A stretch of DNA of 64,000 bases from Halarcobacter sp. (GCF_963676935.1 NZ_OY781470.1:2824680-2888679), one strand, 5' to 3'. Shown: positions 1 to 11,030, counted from the stretch's first letter. The notes: a model not told the origin generated them from the sequence alone. Numbers and translations: made by a program.

Positions 1-220
1 AAACTCTATTCTTATAAATCTTAACACTACAAAATATTTTATGAATCATAGTTTTTATACTTCAAAACTATATATGGAACACACCTCAGCATCTATTGGG
101 GCAAGAGTTATTGATTGGGTTGCATTAACACCAAAAGAGAATTTGTTAGAAAATTATGAGTCAAGATTAAAACAGATGGCTTATAGACTTATAGCCTCAA
201 TTAATCAAAAAGCTTCTTAA
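1..220 (+). CDS. C-terminal fragment of an unidentified protein
   Basis: An open frame enters from the left edge (codons begin at base 2) and ends at TAA 218-220, giving about 72 residues. The tail contains EHTSASIGARVIDWVAL and ends in INQKAS. I do not recognise the family. The gene converges on nuoN and the two are separated by a strong hairpin at 221-254. The start and most of the protein lie outside the window, so it is partial here only because of the window edge. Confidence 0.6.
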   Translation, partial: NSILINLNTTKYFMNHSFYTSKLYMEHTSASIGARVIDWVALTPKENLLENYESRLKQMAYRLIASINQKAS

Positions 221-254
221 CTCAGCTACTAGGAAAAAATCCTAGTAACCTGAG
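221..254. terminator. Bidirectional terminator-like hairpin between the partial gene and nuoN
   Basis: Perfect 8-bp arms TACTAGGA (227-234) and TCCTAGTA (240-247) enclose a 5-base loop. A second stem, CTCAG (221-225) with CTGAG (250-254), extends it across a small internal loop. It overlaps the last codons of nuoN and follows the stop of the convergent + strand gene, so it probably ends both transcripts. There is no clean U-tract on either side. Confidence 0.6.
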
Positions 255-1729
255 ATTTGTACATAATATGAAATCACATTAAGTAGTGGTTCTACTAAAA
301 AGATAGAAAGTATAGTTACAATAGCACAAAAACCAATAACTGTTTTAATTGGTCCTGTTGCATTAACCATACATTTTACACCATCTTCAACTGGCTCTTT
401 TAAGAAGATATATACTATTGGTTTTAAATAATAGTATGCTGCTATTGCAGAGTTAATTGCCATAATAAGTGCAAGAATAATATATCCGGCATTTACAGCA
501 CTTCCTATTAAATACATTTTCCCCCAAAATAAAGAAAATGGAGGTACACCAGCTAAAGATAAGAAAAATAGTCCCATCATAGTAGCTGTAAATGGTGAAG
601 TTTTAATAATTCCAGAATATTTTTCAAGGGAATGGTCACTTGCAAAGCTATAATCTTTGTTTCTATTTAACCATAACATTGTAAATCCACCAAGGTTTGT
701 AATAAAGAACATAATCCAATATAAGAATAAAGCATTTGTAGCTTGTGTAGTTCCTATTAAAATTGCTCCCATTGCAAAACCTGCATTAGAAATAGATGAA
801 TAAGCTAACATTCTTTTTATATCTGTTTGAACTAAAGCTATAATATTTGGAATAGTCATAGTTAAAACTACCGTTGCATAAAGGATAATCTCTACAAACA
901 TATCTCCACTTGCAACAAAGATTTCAAAAAATCTTAAAGCTACAACAAAACCAGCTATTTTGGGAACAACAGATAAAAATCCTGCTAGAGAAGCAGTTGA
1001 CCCTTCATAAACATCTGCAACCCAAGTATGATATGGTACCAATGAAAGTTTAAACCCAAGTGCACCTAGTAAGAAAACAACTCCAAGTAAGATTACAGGA
1101 TAGTTTTCAAAATTTGATTCAGTTAAAACCTCAGAGATTTGTCCCAGTTCAACTGTACCTGTAACTGCATAAAATAACATAGACCCAAATGCAAAAAATG
1201 CCGTTGCTAATGCACCCATTGTAAAGTATTTAATTGCTGCTTCAATTGCATTTTTTCTATTATGCATTGCAATTAGTGTATATAAAGCCATTGATGCAGT
1301 TTCAAGTCCAACAAAAATAAGAATCAATGAATCTGAACTTACCATAAATTGGAAACCAGCTACAACAAATAAATATAAAGCAAAATATTCTGGATATCTA
1401 TACTCTTGGAATCTTAATTTATTCATTGCAGTTAAAATAAATAAAATCGAAGCAAATACAATAATAGCCTGAGATAAAATTGCAATACCATCAACTAATA
1501 ACAGATCAAAGAAACCTCTAACATTTCCTGAGTAACCAATTAATGTACCTAAGTCTACAAAAAGGAATAATACAGTTAACATCACATAAAGTGACTTATC
1601 AAGTTTTTTATTTACTAAATCAACACAAAGAATAACTAAAGCACCAACTATTGCCATAAGCATTGGTACAATTGTAGTAAAATTTAAACTAGCAAAATCA
1701 ATTGCTACTGGTGGGATAACACTAGTCAT
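242..1729 (-). CDS. nuoN: NADH-quinone oxidoreductase (complex I) subunit N
   Basis: A 495-residue inner-membrane antiporter-like subunit of the complex I membrane arm, which couples quinone reduction to proton pumping. The protein is almost wholly hydrophobic, with about 14 predicted membrane segments. It carries family hallmarks such as [10 protein letters not shown] near residue 140, a lysine-containing [10 protein letters not shown] segment near residue 235, and [13 protein letters not shown] near residue 305. It is the last gene of the operon. Its ATG is preceded by a strong GGAGGTG ribosome site and overlaps the end of nuoM by 8 nt, which suggests translational coupling. Length is normal for the family. 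Confidence 0.97.
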   Translation of the reverse strand: MTSVIPPVAIDFASLNFTTIVPMLMAIVGALVILCVDLVNKKLDKSLYVMLTVLFLFVDLGTLIGYSGNVRGFFDLLLVDGIAILSQAIIVFASILFILTAMNKLRFQEYRYPEYFALYLFVVAGFQFMVSSDSLILIFVGLETASMALYTLIAMHNRKNAIEAAIKYFTMGALATAFFAFGSMLFYAVTGTVELGQISEVLTESNFENYPVILLGVVFLLGALGFKLSLVPYHTWVADVYEGSTASLAGFLSVVPKIAGFVVALRFFEIFVASGDMFVEIILYATVVLTMTIPNIIALVQTDIKRMLAYSSISNAGFAMGAILIGTTQATNALFLYWIMFFITNLGGFTMLWLNRNKDYSFASDHSLEKYSGIIKTSPFTATMMGLFFLSLAGVPPFSLFWGKMYLIGSAVNAGYIILALIMAINSAIAAYYYLKPIVYIFLKEPVEDGVKCMVNATGPIKTVIGFCAIVTILSIFLVEPLLNVISYYVQISGY

Positions 1730-3254
1730 TTTTCACCTCCCCAATGCTATTAGACTCTAAGAGTCTAGTCTTTGTTGTTTGATTTACTGCTTTTATTTGC
1801 ATAATCTCTACAAGTTGAGAAACTGATTTATCAACAGGTTTTAATATAGGTTTTGGATAAACCCCTAAGATAATAACCAATGCAACTAATGGTACAAGTG
1901 CTGCAATCTCTCTACCTTTGATATCTTCAAGTTTTTTATTCTCTTCATTTGTAATTGGTCCAAAGAAAGATTTTTTGTACATCACAAGCATATAAACAGC
2001 TCCAAGGATAATTGTAAGTCCTGCGATAATTGTTAATACAGGAGATACTTTAAAAAATCCTAATAAAGATAAAAACTCCCCAACAAATCCAATTGTAAGT
2101 GGAAGACCAACAGATGCCATAAGCATAATTCCAAAGATTGTTGCATATTTTGGCATCACGCTAGCTAATCCACCAAACTCTTTTATCATCTTAGTATGAC
2201 GTCTATCATAAATAACCCCAACTAACATGAACAGTGCTCCTGATACTACACCATGTGAAATCATTAAGAAGATTGAACCACCAATACCTTCAACATTTAG
2301 TGCAAAAATACCAAGTATAATAACACCCATATGAGATACTGATGAGTATGCAATTACTTGTTTCATATCCTCTTGTGCATAAGCAACCATTGCTGTGTAA
2401 ACAATAGCAATTAAAGCTAAGATAGCCATTGGTATTGTAAAGTAAACTGAGGCATCAGGGAAAAGTGGAAGTGAAAATCTTACAAATCCATATGTACCCA
2501 TTTTAAGCAATACAGCTGCAAGGATTACAGAACCTATTGTTGGTGCCTGACCGTGAGCATATGGAAGCCATGTATGGAATGGAAACATTGGAACTTTGAT
2601 TGCAAAACCTGCAAAAAAGGCAATAAAAAGCCATAATTGCATATCGAAAGGCAATACAAGCATATTCCAATCCATAATACTAAAGCTCCAGTGTCCTGTT
2701 GTTTGGTAATAAACATATCCAAGATATAACATACCAACTAACATCACAAGTGAACCTAAGAATGTATATAAGAAAAATTTGATTGCCGCATAGATTCTAA
2801 GCTGACCACCCCAAGCTCCTATTATATAAAGCATAGGTACAAGTGATAATTCCCAGAATAAATAAAAGATAATTGCATCTAAAGCAACAAATACACCAAC
2901 CATAGTCATCTCTAAAAATAAAATAGTGATAATCATATGTTTTAGGTTTCTTTTTTCAGTTAATCCAATTACAGCAATCATTGTCATAAATGTTGTCATA
3001 ATAACCAAAAATAAAGAGATACCATCTATTCCTACTAAATAGTTAATTCCATAACTTTCAATTATAGGGATCATCTCAGTAAACTGCATATCTGCAATAT
3101 TTGTATCAAAGTTTGACCATAATAAAACAGTTAATACAAACTCAATTGCAGTTACTAAAATCGCATACATTCTAATAGAATCATTTTTAACTAAAAATCC
3201 TATAAATGCTGCAAATGCTGGAAAAAATATTAAAATTGATAAAATATGTTCCAT
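1722..3254 (-). CDS. nuoM: NADH-quinone oxidoreductase (complex I) subunit M
   Basis: A 510-residue antiporter-like membrane subunit of complex I. It shows the NuoM signature [17 protein letters not shown] near residue 130 (the glutamate is needed for proton transfer), [14 protein letters not shown] near residue 225, and [15 protein letters not shown] near residue 295. Multiple membrane spans cover the first 480 residues and a charged tail follows. It lies 12 nt downstream of nuoL and overlaps nuoN. It belongs with NuoL and NuoN to the Mrp-type proton channel modules, and nothing in it looks damaged. Confidence 0.97.
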   Translation of the reverse strand: MEHILSILIFFPAFAAFIGFLVKNDSIRMYAILVTAIEFVLTVLLWSNFDTNIADMQFTEMIPIIESYGINYLVGIDGISLFLVIMTTFMTMIAVIGLTEKRNLKHMIITILFLEMTMVGVFVALDAIIFYLFWELSLVPMLYIIGAWGGQLRIYAAIKFFLYTFLGSLVMLVGMLYLGYVYYQTTGHWSFSIMDWNMLVLPFDMQLWLFIAFFAGFAIKVPMFPFHTWLPYAHGQAPTIGSVILAAVLLKMGTYGFVRFSLPLFPDASVYFTIPMAILALIAIVYTAMVAYAQEDMKQVIAYSSVSHMGVIILGIFALNVEGIGGSIFLMISHGVVSGALFMLVGVIYDRRHTKMIKEFGGLASVMPKYATIFGIMLMASVGLPLTIGFVGEFLSLLGFFKVSPVLTIIAGLTIILGAVYMLVMYKKSFFGPITNEENKKLEDIKGREIAALVPLVALVIILGVYPKPILKPVDKSVSQLVEIMQIKAVNQTTKTRLLESNSIGEVKND

Positions 3255-3266
3255 CTATCTAACCCC

Positions 3267-5198
3267 TTACTTCGCTATTCCAAGTGCTACTAAAAGTACC
3301 AGTAACACTGTTAAACCTAAAATCATCAATCTTAACGATGTTGATAAATTTCCACTTTGCATAATTCTAGTTTGCTCTCCACTTTTATAAACAACTTTTG
3401 CAATTGCATCAACAATTGCATCAACAATTTTAAGATCAACTTTTTTCCATGAGAATTTAGAAAGTGCTAAATAAGGTTTATTTATTACATTTTCTATTAG
3501 ATGAGGCATAAAATATTGGTTTGCCAACACTTTATAACAAAGTCTATCTTTGAATTTCTCACTAAAATATGTACCATCTTTTTTGAATTTAAACACAGCA
3601 AATGCGATACCCCCAAGTGCTATACCTAGAGTTATTATAATTAAAATCCAAAGTGTTGAATCACTAACATGAACTTCTAATTCAGGTAGAAGTTTTGTTA
3701 CCATCTCTATATATGAACCTTTAAAGATACCTGCAATAATTGCTAATATTGCAAGTGGTGTCATAGCAGCAATCACATATGATTGAGCTTCATGGGGATG
3801 ATAACCTTTCTCTTTAAACTTCTCTTCACCATGGAATACATACATAATAAGTCTAAATGAATAAAATGCAGTTAAACCTGCTGTTATCCATAAAATTGCC
3901 CATAAAATATAAGAGTGGTGTCCAAAAGCAACCTCTAGGATTAAATCTTTTGAGAAGAAACCAGAGAATGGGAAAATTCCTGCAAGTGCTATTGAAGCAA
4001 TTGTCATAATAATAGAAGTTCCCTTCATATGTTTATGAAGTCCACCCATATTTTTGATATTTATTTCATCATTTAGTGCATGCATAACATTACCAGCACC
4101 TAAGAATAGTACCGATTTAAAGAAAGCATGAGTTGCAAGGTGAAACAATGCTACCCAATATGCTCCAAGACCAGCAGCAACAAACATATATCCTAATTGA
4201 GATAGTGTTGAGAATGCAATAATCTTTTTAATATTTGTAGCAACTAATGCCATAGAAGCAGCTCCAATAGCAACAAAAGCACCAAGACAAGCAATAAAAT
4301 ATCCAACTTCAGGAACAGTTGTAAAGATTTCATTTGCACGGATTACTAAGTAAACCCCTGCTGTTACCATAGTTGCAGCGTGAATAAGTGCAGAAACTGG
4401 AGTTGGACCCTCCATTGCATTTGCAAGCCATTGATTAAAAGGAAATTGTGCTGATTTACCCATAGCTCCAATAAAAAGGAAAGCTGCTATTGCAATAACT
4501 AACCCTGTATCAAGAGTAGAGATATTTGCAAATACATCATCATATTGTAAACTTCCAAGATTCCAATAGATTAAGAATAATCCAACTAACATCCCAAGGT
4601 CAGCAACTCTGTTTGTTATAAACGCTTCATTAGCTGCATAACCTGGAGAGATTGAAGAAAATGGAGACAGTGTAGAAAATGGTGATTTATAGATATCTTT
4701 TGATAAAGCTTGATCCTCTTTATGATACCAAAAACCAATTAATCCCCATGAACATAATCCAACACCTTCCCATCCTATAAATAATCCAGCAAAGTTATCT
4801 GACATAACAAGAATCATCATTGAAAAAACGAAAGCTGAAAGCCAAGCAAAAAATCTATTAAATGATTTATCATGATCCATATATCCAATTGAATGGATAT
4901 GTACCATCGTTGATACAATAGTTACAACAACCATCATCACAACACTTACTTGGTCAACTACAAACCCAAATGGGATATCTAAACTTCCAATTGATATCCA
5001 ATCTATTAGTTTTACATGAACAATAGATTCTGTTGTAAAAATATATTGTAAAAGTATTAATGAAGATACCATAGATACAGCTAATAATAGAGAAGTTATG
5101 ATTCCTGTAAATAACATCTTAGGTCTCATTGAAAAACAACTAGCTATTAAAGAACCTAAAAGTGGGGCAAAAAGTGCTATATATAAATATTTTTCCAT
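3267..5198 (-). CDS. nuoL: NADH-quinone oxidoreductase (complex I) subunit L
   Basis: A 643-residue distal proton-pumping subunit of complex I. The signature FIGWEGVGLCSWGLIGFWY lies near residue 140, the TPVSALIHAATMVTAG segment near residue 265, and KKIIAFSTLSQLGYM near residue 325. The C-terminal part holds the long lateral helix and a final membrane helix. A serine/proline-rich stretch (YKSPFSTLSPFSSISPG, about residues 169-185) separates two conserved segments and looks like a small lineage-specific loop insertion. The gene starts 2 nt after nuoK. Confidence 0.97.
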   Translation of the reverse strand: MEKYLYIALFAPLLGSLIASCFSMRPKMLFTGIITSLLLAVSMVSSLILLQYIFTTESIVHVKLIDWISIGSLDIPFGFVVDQVSVVMMVVVTIVSTMVHIHSIGYMDHDKSFNRFFAWLSAFVFSMMILVMSDNFAGLFIGWEGVGLCSWGLIGFWYHKEDQALSKDIYKSPFSTLSPFSSISPGYAANEAFITNRVADLGMLVGLFLIYWNLGSLQYDDVFANISTLDTGLVIAIAAFLFIGAMGKSAQFPFNQWLANAMEGPTPVSALIHAATMVTAGVYLVIRANEIFTTVPEVGYFIACLGAFVAIGAASMALVATNIKKIIAFSTLSQLGYMFVAAGLGAYWVALFHLATHAFFKSVLFLGAGNVMHALNDEINIKNMGGLHKHMKGTSIIMTIASIALAGIFPFSGFFSKDLILEVAFGHHSYILWAILWITAGLTAFYSFRLIMYVFHGEEKFKEKGYHPHEAQSYVIAAMTPLAILAIIAGIFKGSYIEMVTKLLPELEVHVSDSTLWILIIITLGIALGGIAFAVFKFKKDGTYFSEKFKDRLCYKVLANQYFMPHLIENVINKPYLALSKFSWKKVDLKIVDAIVDAIAKVVYKSGEQTRIMQSGNLSTSLRLMILGLTVLLVLLVALGIAK

Positions 5199-5200
5199 TA

Positions 5201-5500
5201 TTACCCCTTCATACTTTGAATAGTATCAAGATCAATTGATCCTCTTTTCTTGTACCAAAGGATTAATAAACCTAATCCAATAGCAACCTCACTTGCTGCA
5301 ATTGCTATAATAAAAAATGCAAACATTTGCCCTGTTAAATCTCCATGAAACTTTGAAATAGCAGCTAAACCAACATTTACAGCATTTAACATAATCTCAG
5401 TTGAGAAGAAAAGCATAAGTAAGTTTTTTCTTCTAATTACACCAACAGTTCCTATTAAAAATAAAACTGAAGATAAAATCAAATATGCGTTTAAACTCAT
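5201..5500 (-). CDS. nuoK: NADH-quinone oxidoreductase (complex I) subunit K
   Basis: A 99-residue, three-helix membrane subunit of complex I. The conserved membrane glutamates are in the segments STEIMLNAVNVGLA (helix 2) and ASEVAIGLGLLI (helix 3); they form part of the proton path linking the quinone site to NuoL/M/N. Length is the family standard. Its first codons overlap the end of nuoJ by 4 nt. Confidence 0.97.
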   Translation of the reverse strand: MSLNAYLILSSVLFLIGTVGVIRRKNLLMLFFSTEIMLNAVNVGLAAISKFHGDLTGQMFAFFIIAIAASEVAIGLGLLILWYKKRGSIDLDTIQSMKG

Positions 5501-6072
5501 TTGCTATCCTTTTCTGCTTCTTGGGACTCTAATATATCAATCTCTTCTTCACTTAATTCAGAGTATGAAGTATCCATCTTTTTCCCTGCTAAAATAATAC
5601 CACCAATCATTGCAACCAACAACATAACAGCTGCAACCTCAAATGGAATTAAATATTTTGTAAATAAAACTACCCCAACATCTTGTGAATTACCCCATTC
5701 AGGATGAACTGGATACTGAGCTTCTACATTTGATGTAACGATTGGAGCAACAAAAATAAGTACTATAATTAAAGCAGATACTCCACTTAATAAAAATACC
5801 AATTTTGGATTATTTACTTTCTCTTTTACAACAGATAAAGCATCAAAAAACATCATACCAAAGGCATAAAGTGCCATTACAGCACCTGTATAAACTACAA
5901 TTTGTACAGCCCCTAGAAAATCAGCATCAAGCAAGAAGAAGAAAGCTGAAATAAAAATCATCCCTGCAGCCAAAGAACTTAGGGCATATAGTGAATTATT
6001 TGTAAAAACTGTTATGGAGAACATAACAATTGTTAAAATTGAAAATAGATAAAAAGCTACTATTTCAAACAT
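5497..6072 (-). CDS. nuoJ: NADH-quinone oxidoreductase (complex I) subunit J
   Basis: A 191-residue membrane subunit of complex I with five predicted helices and the conserved VVYTGAVMALYAFGMMFFDA stretch (helix 3, which undergoes conformational change in coupling). The C-terminus is acidic (SELSEEEIDILESQEAEK). It overlaps nuoK by 4 nt and sits 9 nt after nuoI. Confidence 0.96.
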   Translation of the reverse strand: MFEIVAFYLFSILTIVMFSITVFTNNSLYALSSLAAGMIFISAFFFLLDADFLGAVQIVVYTGAVMALYAFGMMFFDALSVVKEKVNNPKLVFLLSGVSALIIVLIFVAPIVTSNVEAQYPVHPEWGNSQDVGVVLFTKYLIPFEVAAVMLLVAMIGGIILAGKKMDTSYSELSEEEIDILESQEAEKDSK

Positions 6073-6081
6073 CTCCCCTCC

Positions 6082-6705
6082 TTAATATGATAATGGAGTT
6101 TTCTTGATTTTTTCATCTGCATCAGGAGATACAGCACCAAAACCAGGATACTCTTTTTGTTGTTTTAATTTATCAAGAGGAGTAAGTAAATCCTCTTTAA
6201 TAACAAAGTGTGCTCTTTGTTCACTTGCATTTTCATATCTTCCACCATGAACAATTGCAAGCTCTGGACAAACCTCAGCACAATATCCACAAAAGATACA
6301 ACGACCAAGATTAATTGAATACTCTAAAACCTCTTTTCTAGAGTTTTCATCAATTTTAGTATCCATTCTAATACAATCAGCAATACAGATTTTTTCACAC
6401 AAACCACAACCAATACATCTGTTTTCACCCGATTCTAATAATGCAAGAAGTTTATGAACTGCTCTATATCTTGGACCAATAGGCAGTTTTTCTGCTGGAT
6501 ATTGAACAGTATGCATTTCACCTTTAAATAAAGCTCCTGTCATCATATTCCAAACAATTTTTAGCCCCACAAAAAGTTCACCTTTTACAGACCTCTTTGC
6601 AACTTGTTTAAATTGTTCCCAAGAAGTTTGTGGATATTCCTCTTCTAAAACATTAACATAGTCACCCATGCTAATATTTCTATCTTTTAGTTTTTCTAAT
6701 CCCAT
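6082..6705 (-). CDS. nuoI: NADH-quinone oxidoreductase (complex I) iron-sulfur subunit I
   Basis: A 207-residue peripheral-arm subunit carrying clusters N6a and N6b. Two complete 4Fe-4S motifs are visible: [15 protein letters not shown] (about residues 97-111) and [13 protein letters not shown] (about residues 136-148). The N-terminal amphipathic region packs on NuoH. It passes electrons from NuoG to NuoB. It lies 8 nt after nuoH in the operon. Confidence 0.97.
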   Translation of the reverse strand: MGLEKLKDRNISMGDYVNVLEEEYPQTSWEQFKQVAKRSVKGELFVGLKIVWNMMTGALFKGEMHTVQYPAEKLPIGPRYRAVHKLLALLESGENRCIGCGLCEKICIADCIRMDTKIDENSRKEVLEYSINLGRCIFCGYCAEVCPELAIVHGGRYENASEQRAHFVIKEDLLTPLDKLKQQKEYPGFGAVSPDADEKIKKTPLSY

Positions 6706-6713
6706 CTTAACTC

Positions 6714-7706
6714 CTAAAACATCATCACAAAACCAGTAATCAAGATATTAATTACTGCTAATGGCATTAAAATTTTCCAACATAACCACATCAATTGATC
6801 AGGTCTAATATGTGGCCAAGCTGCTCTTGTCCATAAAAAGAAAAATACTAAGAACATAACTTTAAGGATAATTGCAAGTCCTCCAGGGATAAACCATAAA
6901 TCATTGTATCCACCAAGGAAGATTAAAGATACTAAGAAACAAATAGTAAATAGGTTTGCATATTCTCCAATAAAGAACATACCCCATCTCATACCTGAAT
7001 ACTCAGTTGCATACCCTGCAACAATCTCAGCTTCATGCTCAAGTAAATCAAATGGAGTTCTGTTTGTTTCAGCAAACCCAGCAATCACAAAAAGAACAAA
7101 AGCTAATGGTTGAGACCAAACTAACCAATGGGTAAATCCACCTGCTTGATACTCATTTATATCAATTAAAGATAATGAACCAACAAGCATAAGAGGAGCA
7201 AGTAAAGCAAGTCCAGATACAACCTCATATGAAAGAAGTTGAATAGCTGTTCTAGCTCCACCTAAAAGTGACCATTTATTTGCACTACTCATACCACCTA
7301 AAAGTGGTCCATAAAGTCCAACTGAAGCAACACCCATTACAAATAAAACCCCAACATTTACATCTGAAATAATAGGTCTTACTGTATAACCAAATAATTC
7401 AAACTCAGGGAAGAAAGGAACGGCTGTCATTGCTATAAAAGCAGTGGCTGCTGTAATAATAGGTGCAATCATAAATACAGGTTTAGCTGCATTTTGTGGG
7501 ATAAAATCCTCTTTTGTAAATAATTTTATACCATCTGCTGCTAACTGTAAAACCCCATGAGGTCCTACATTCATAGGTCCAAGTCTTCTTTGCATAAATG
7601 CAAGTACTTTTCTTTCGATATAAGTAGTAAATCCAGCTAATGCTGAGAAAACTGCTAATACAACTACAGCTTTTATAATAGTCTCAATAATAAATCCTGT
7701 TTCCAT
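6714..7706 (-). CDS. nuoH: NADH-quinone oxidoreductase (complex I) subunit H
   Basis: A 330-residue membrane subunit that forms the quinone-entry chamber with NuoB and NuoD. Family motifs are [16 protein letters not shown] near residue 30, [20 protein letters not shown] near residue 48, [20 protein letters not shown] near residue 210, and an EYANLF segment near residue 250. Length and motif order are normal. The gene is 2 nt downstream of nuoG. Confidence 0.97.
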   Translation of the reverse strand: METGFIIETIIKAVVVLAVFSALAGFTTYIERKVLAFMQRRLGPMNVGPHGVLQLAADGIKLFTKEDFIPQNAAKPVFMIAPIITAATAFIAMTAVPFFPEFELFGYTVRPIISDVNVGVLFVMGVASVGLYGPLLGGMSSANKWSLLGGARTAIQLLSYEVVSGLALLAPLMLVGSLSLIDINEYQAGGFTHWLVWSQPLAFVLFVIAGFAETNRTPFDLLEHEAEIVAGYATEYSGMRWGMFFIGEYANLFTICFLVSLIFLGGYNDLWFIPGGLAIILKVMFLVFFFLWTRAAWPHIRPDQLMWLCWKILMPLAVINILITGFVMMF

Positions 7707-7708
7707 TA

Positions 7709-10216
7709 TTACGCCTTTTTAATCACAGCTTTTGAAAATCTATATCCATCAAAAAGTTCTTTTGTATCTAAATCCTTTTGGAATGTTGATACATATGCAA
7801 TCTCTCCAGATATTTGATCATCACAATATACATTTAGTTCAAGTTCAGTTCCATTTGAACTAACTTTTACTTTATCACCTTTTTCAAGTTCAAGTTTTTC
7901 AAATAATTCTTCTGAAACAAAAACACCTGACTGTAAATCTTTTGCAAACTCATGAGCAATAGCTGTGAATTCATTGAATTGATTAATTGGATTTGCTCTA
8001 TAAATAAGAGTTTCATTTTCTAATAATGTTAATGTAGAACTTAAAGCCTCATCAACTTGTGTAACAGAAAGTTCATTTAATCCCTCTTCTAAAGTTTTTG
8101 GTACAACTATCTCTTGAGGTACTAAGTCATATCCCCTAAACTCAACTCTATCATTTCCAAAATAGTTAGGAAGTTTATCAAACTCAACTGCTTTGAAACC
8201 AGCTTTTTCTGGAAGTTCAACTGTATATTCTATTGTATACTCTACATCATCTTCTAATACTTTATTTGCAATATCATTTAAAACATATCCTTTATAATCT
8301 ATTGCAACATTTGTAGGGATTACTTTTTTATCAATATTTGTGAAAGTTCCTTCTTGTTGGTTAAGTGCTGGCATATCTAAATCACCATCACCTAAAGCAC
8401 TTAATTGGAAATCTGCCTTTTCGTTATAACCTACTGTAGATCCTGAAACAGTATCACTTAAATCACAAATTAAACTAACACCTAAAGTATTAGTCTGAGA
8501 AGGTATTATTACAATACTGAAATCTGTATGTTTATCGATTAATCCACATAATTTTGCTAAATTTTCACTTTTTGGATGAGTATATAAATCTTCCCCTACT
8601 ATTAAAGAGTAAGTATCTTTTTTTGCAAGTAGTGTTTCTAAAGTATCAAGGAATTTTTCATCTAATCCTAGATTGTCAAGTAGTTTTGTATATTCAAACT
8701 CAACTTCTTTATTAACTTTTTTACTTACTACTTTTTTCTTCTCAGTCTCTTCACCTGTTTCTTCATCTTTTATAACTTCAACTACAGTCTCTTTTACTGT
8801 TTCAACTATAGTTTTAGTTCTTGTCTCTTTTTGAGAGTCAATGAAAGCTTGAATATCTTGAGGTAAGTCTTTTCCAAATTTGTCTAAGATTAGATATAAA
8901 ACTGATTCTTCTGATAAAGGATTGTATTGAACAAACTCAGTTGTTTTTCCTCTTTTACCAATTTTTTCCATAACCTTATCAGAGATTGGATGGAAATATA
9001 AAGCTGCACCTTTATTTATAACAACAGAGTTATTTAGTGCATATCTAGCATTTGGTAAATCTGTTTTTAAATATGACCCAACAGAGATTACAAAATTTGA
9101 ATCGTGTACATCTTTTAAAGTTGATGAATATAAAGTTGTACCAGAAGTAGAACTATATGCACTTAAGAATCTTTTATAATTGTATGCATCTTTATTTACA
9201 AGTTTTGCTCCAGTTTTGTTTGCAATTTTTTGTAAAATAAATGCTTCTTCATTTGTAATATAAGAGTTAAAAACAATTGAATCTGCTTTTTTAAATGCTT
9301 CAACAGCTTTTGCAAAGCTTTCTTCATCTTTGCCTTGAACTTTATTTTCAAAGTCATAACCAAATCTAGCAGCTCCATTTAAAGTTGAGTAGTGATGTTC
9401 ATTTGTAACTCTATAGATTTTAGGTTCAGCATTTTCTATTGATTCATGTTTAGTTTCATAATACATAAATGCACAATCTGATGAATGTGGATTTGCTGCT
9501 GGTATTTTATTTAATTCCCAAGCATTTGATTTATATTGAAAGTCAGAAGAAACTAATGCACCAACAGGACAAACAGAGATACATTCACCACAATCTGTAC
9601 ATGAATCTTCATCAAATCCAATAAGTGATTTATTAAGTTTATTCCACATAGAATAAGCATCTTTTGGCATAGTATCTTTAAATGTTTTTTCAATAGCATC
9701 AGCACCACGTTTAACTGTACTTAAGGCATTTGATCCAATCATATCTTTACATACAGTCACACATTTTTCACAAACAATACATAAACCTGGGTCATATTTC
9801 ATAACTCCCCAGTTTGCAGCTGGTCTTGGAACATCTTTTATAGTATAACTTTGAGAATCAACTTTCATATATAAAGAATAATTTTGTAATTCACACTCTC
9901 CACTTTGATCACAAACTCCACATTGTAATGGGTGATTTACATCATATACTTCCATTATTGCACGTCTTTCTTTTGCAATATTAGGAGTATCAGTAGTGAT
10001 ATTCATACCCTCTTTTATTTTTGTATTACAAGAGTAAACTTGTTTACCATCAGCTTCTACCAAGCAAAGTCTACATGCTAATGTAGGTGAACATCTTGTT
10101 AGATAACAAACAGCAGGAACAAATATATCATTTGCACGAGCAACATTTAATATATATTCTCCCTCTTTTCCTTGAACACTCTTACCATTTATCGTTAATG
10201 TTATTAAATCACTCAT
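7709..10216 (-). CDS. nuoG: NADH-quinone oxidoreductase (complex I) subunit G
   Basis: An 835-residue iron-sulfur subunit. The N-terminal 2Fe-2S ligands are Cys37, Cys48, Cys51 and Cys63. A His-(Cys)3 cluster motif follows (HPLQCGVCDQSGEC, near residue 95), then two ferredoxin motifs, CIVCEKCVTVC and CTDCGECISVCP (about residues 146-217). The rest is the molybdopterin-oxidoreductase fold without cofactor. A charged Lys/Glu/Val-rich insertion (about residues 463-505) interrupts that domain. Because NuoF is missing, NuoG is probably where electrons from flavodoxin or ferredoxin enter. Its ATG overlaps the stop of the preceding gene by one base. Confidence 0.96.
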   Translation of the reverse strand: MSDLITLTINGKSVQGKEGEYILNVARANDIFVPAVCYLTRCSPTLACRLCLVEADGKQVYSCNTKIKEGMNITTDTPNIAKERRAIMEVYDVNHPLQCGVCDQSGECELQNYSLYMKVDSQSYTIKDVPRPAANWGVMKYDPGLCIVCEKCVTVCKDMIGSNALSTVKRGADAIEKTFKDTMPKDAYSMWNKLNKSLIGFDEDSCTDCGECISVCPVGALVSSDFQYKSNAWELNKIPAANPHSSDCAFMYYETKHESIENAEPKIYRVTNEHHYSTLNGAARFGYDFENKVQGKDEESFAKAVEAFKKADSIVFNSYITNEEAFILQKIANKTGAKLVNKDAYNYKRFLSAYSSTSGTTLYSSTLKDVHDSNFVISVGSYLKTDLPNARYALNNSVVINKGAALYFHPISDKVMEKIGKRGKTTEFVQYNPLSEESVLYLILDKFGKDLPQDIQAFIDSQKETRTKTIVETVKETVVEVIKDEETGEETEKKKVVSKKVNKEVEFEYTKLLDNLGLDEKFLDTLETLLAKKDTYSLIVGEDLYTHPKSENLAKLCGLIDKHTDFSIVIIPSQTNTLGVSLICDLSDTVSGSTVGYNEKADFQLSALGDGDLDMPALNQQEGTFTNIDKKVIPTNVAIDYKGYVLNDIANKVLEDDVEYTIEYTVELPEKAGFKAVEFDKLPNYFGNDRVEFRGYDLVPQEIVVPKTLEEGLNELSVTQVDEALSSTLTLLENETLIYRANPINQFNEFTAIAHEFAKDLQSGVFVSEELFEKLELEKGDKVKVSSNGTELELNVYCDDQISGEIAYVSTFQKDLDTKELFDGYRFSKAVIKKA

Positions 10217-11028
10217 TATGCATCAACCTTTTCAATCTTTACTTGTTTGTAACGATACCCTTTAGATAAACTAGTTTTATCTCCATATGACATAGGACAT
10301 AAAGCTACAGTACCAAATAAATTTTTATCTATTTTAAATTCTCTTTGAAACTTCTCTTCAGCACAATTAATATAGATTTTATCATGATTAGAGATTTTTG
10401 CAATTTTTGCAAAAGATTCACTTCCAATTAAAGTTGAGATATCATCCTCTTCATAAACTCTATAAATTATTGTTCCATTATAAGAGTGTAACTCTTCAAC
10501 CTCTTCTAGATTTTCATCCGTTACTTCATTTAATATGGCATTATATTCAGGGTCTAAAGCCACAATATTTAAATCACTAAATTTTCTTATAACTGAAAGA
10601 ATTTTTGTAATATTTTCTACTCTTTCATGTGAAAATACATCTCTTCCAATAATCATTGTTTTTTGTTTTTTGTTTTCTGCTTTTGCTAAAGCCTCTTCAA
10701 ACTCTTCTTCACCAGCTGAACTTTCAGCAGAAATATAACCTATATCTAAATCATTTATATAAGCTTGAACTTTTTCATCTGATTGTTTTACAAAAGTATC
10801 TAATAGTAAAGAGGTAATACCCTCTTCACTTCCAACTTCATATTTTATAAATTGGGTGTAATATACTTTTAAATCAATATTGTCAATAGGATGCAAATAT
10901 ATAAACTCTGCATTGTTTTTAGCAATAGCTTCTATAATTGATTCTTGAATCTCTACATTATCTCTCGCTAAGAAAGATCCAAATGTGATAATATAATCAC
11001 TTTTTGCAATAATTTCTTTAATACCCAT
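10216..11028 (-). CDS. Complex I protein in the NuoF position (Campylobacterota-specific, NuoG-domain-like)
   Basis: A 270-residue protein that occupies the nuoF slot, as Cj1574/HP1265-type genes do in Campylobacter and Helicobacter. It has no FMN- or NADH-binding motif and no cysteine cluster. Read against the neighbouring NuoG it looks paralogous to NuoG's C-terminal domain. Matching stretches are SDYIITFGSFLARDN with SNFVISVGSYLKTDL, MIIGRDVFSHERVENITKI with LIVGEDLYTHPKSENLAKL, and the tails SKGYRYKQVKI with FDGYRFSKAVI. The likely role is structural, or in docking a donor protein; this is inference. The start ATG is 3 nt after the upstream gene. Confidence 0.85.
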   Translation of the reverse strand: MGIKEIIAKSDYIITFGSFLARDNVEIQESIIEAIAKNNAEFIYLHPIDNIDLKVYYTQFIKYEVGSEEGITSLLLDTFVKQSDEKVQAYINDLDIGYISAESSAGEEEFEEALAKAENKKQKTMIIGRDVFSHERVENITKILSVIRKFSDLNIVALDPEYNAILNEVTDENLEEVEELHSYNGTIIYRVYEEDDISTLIGSESFAKIAKISNHDKIYINCAEEKFQREFKIDKNLFGTVALCPMSYGDKTSLSKGYRYKQVKIEKVDA

Positions 11029-11030
11029 TT

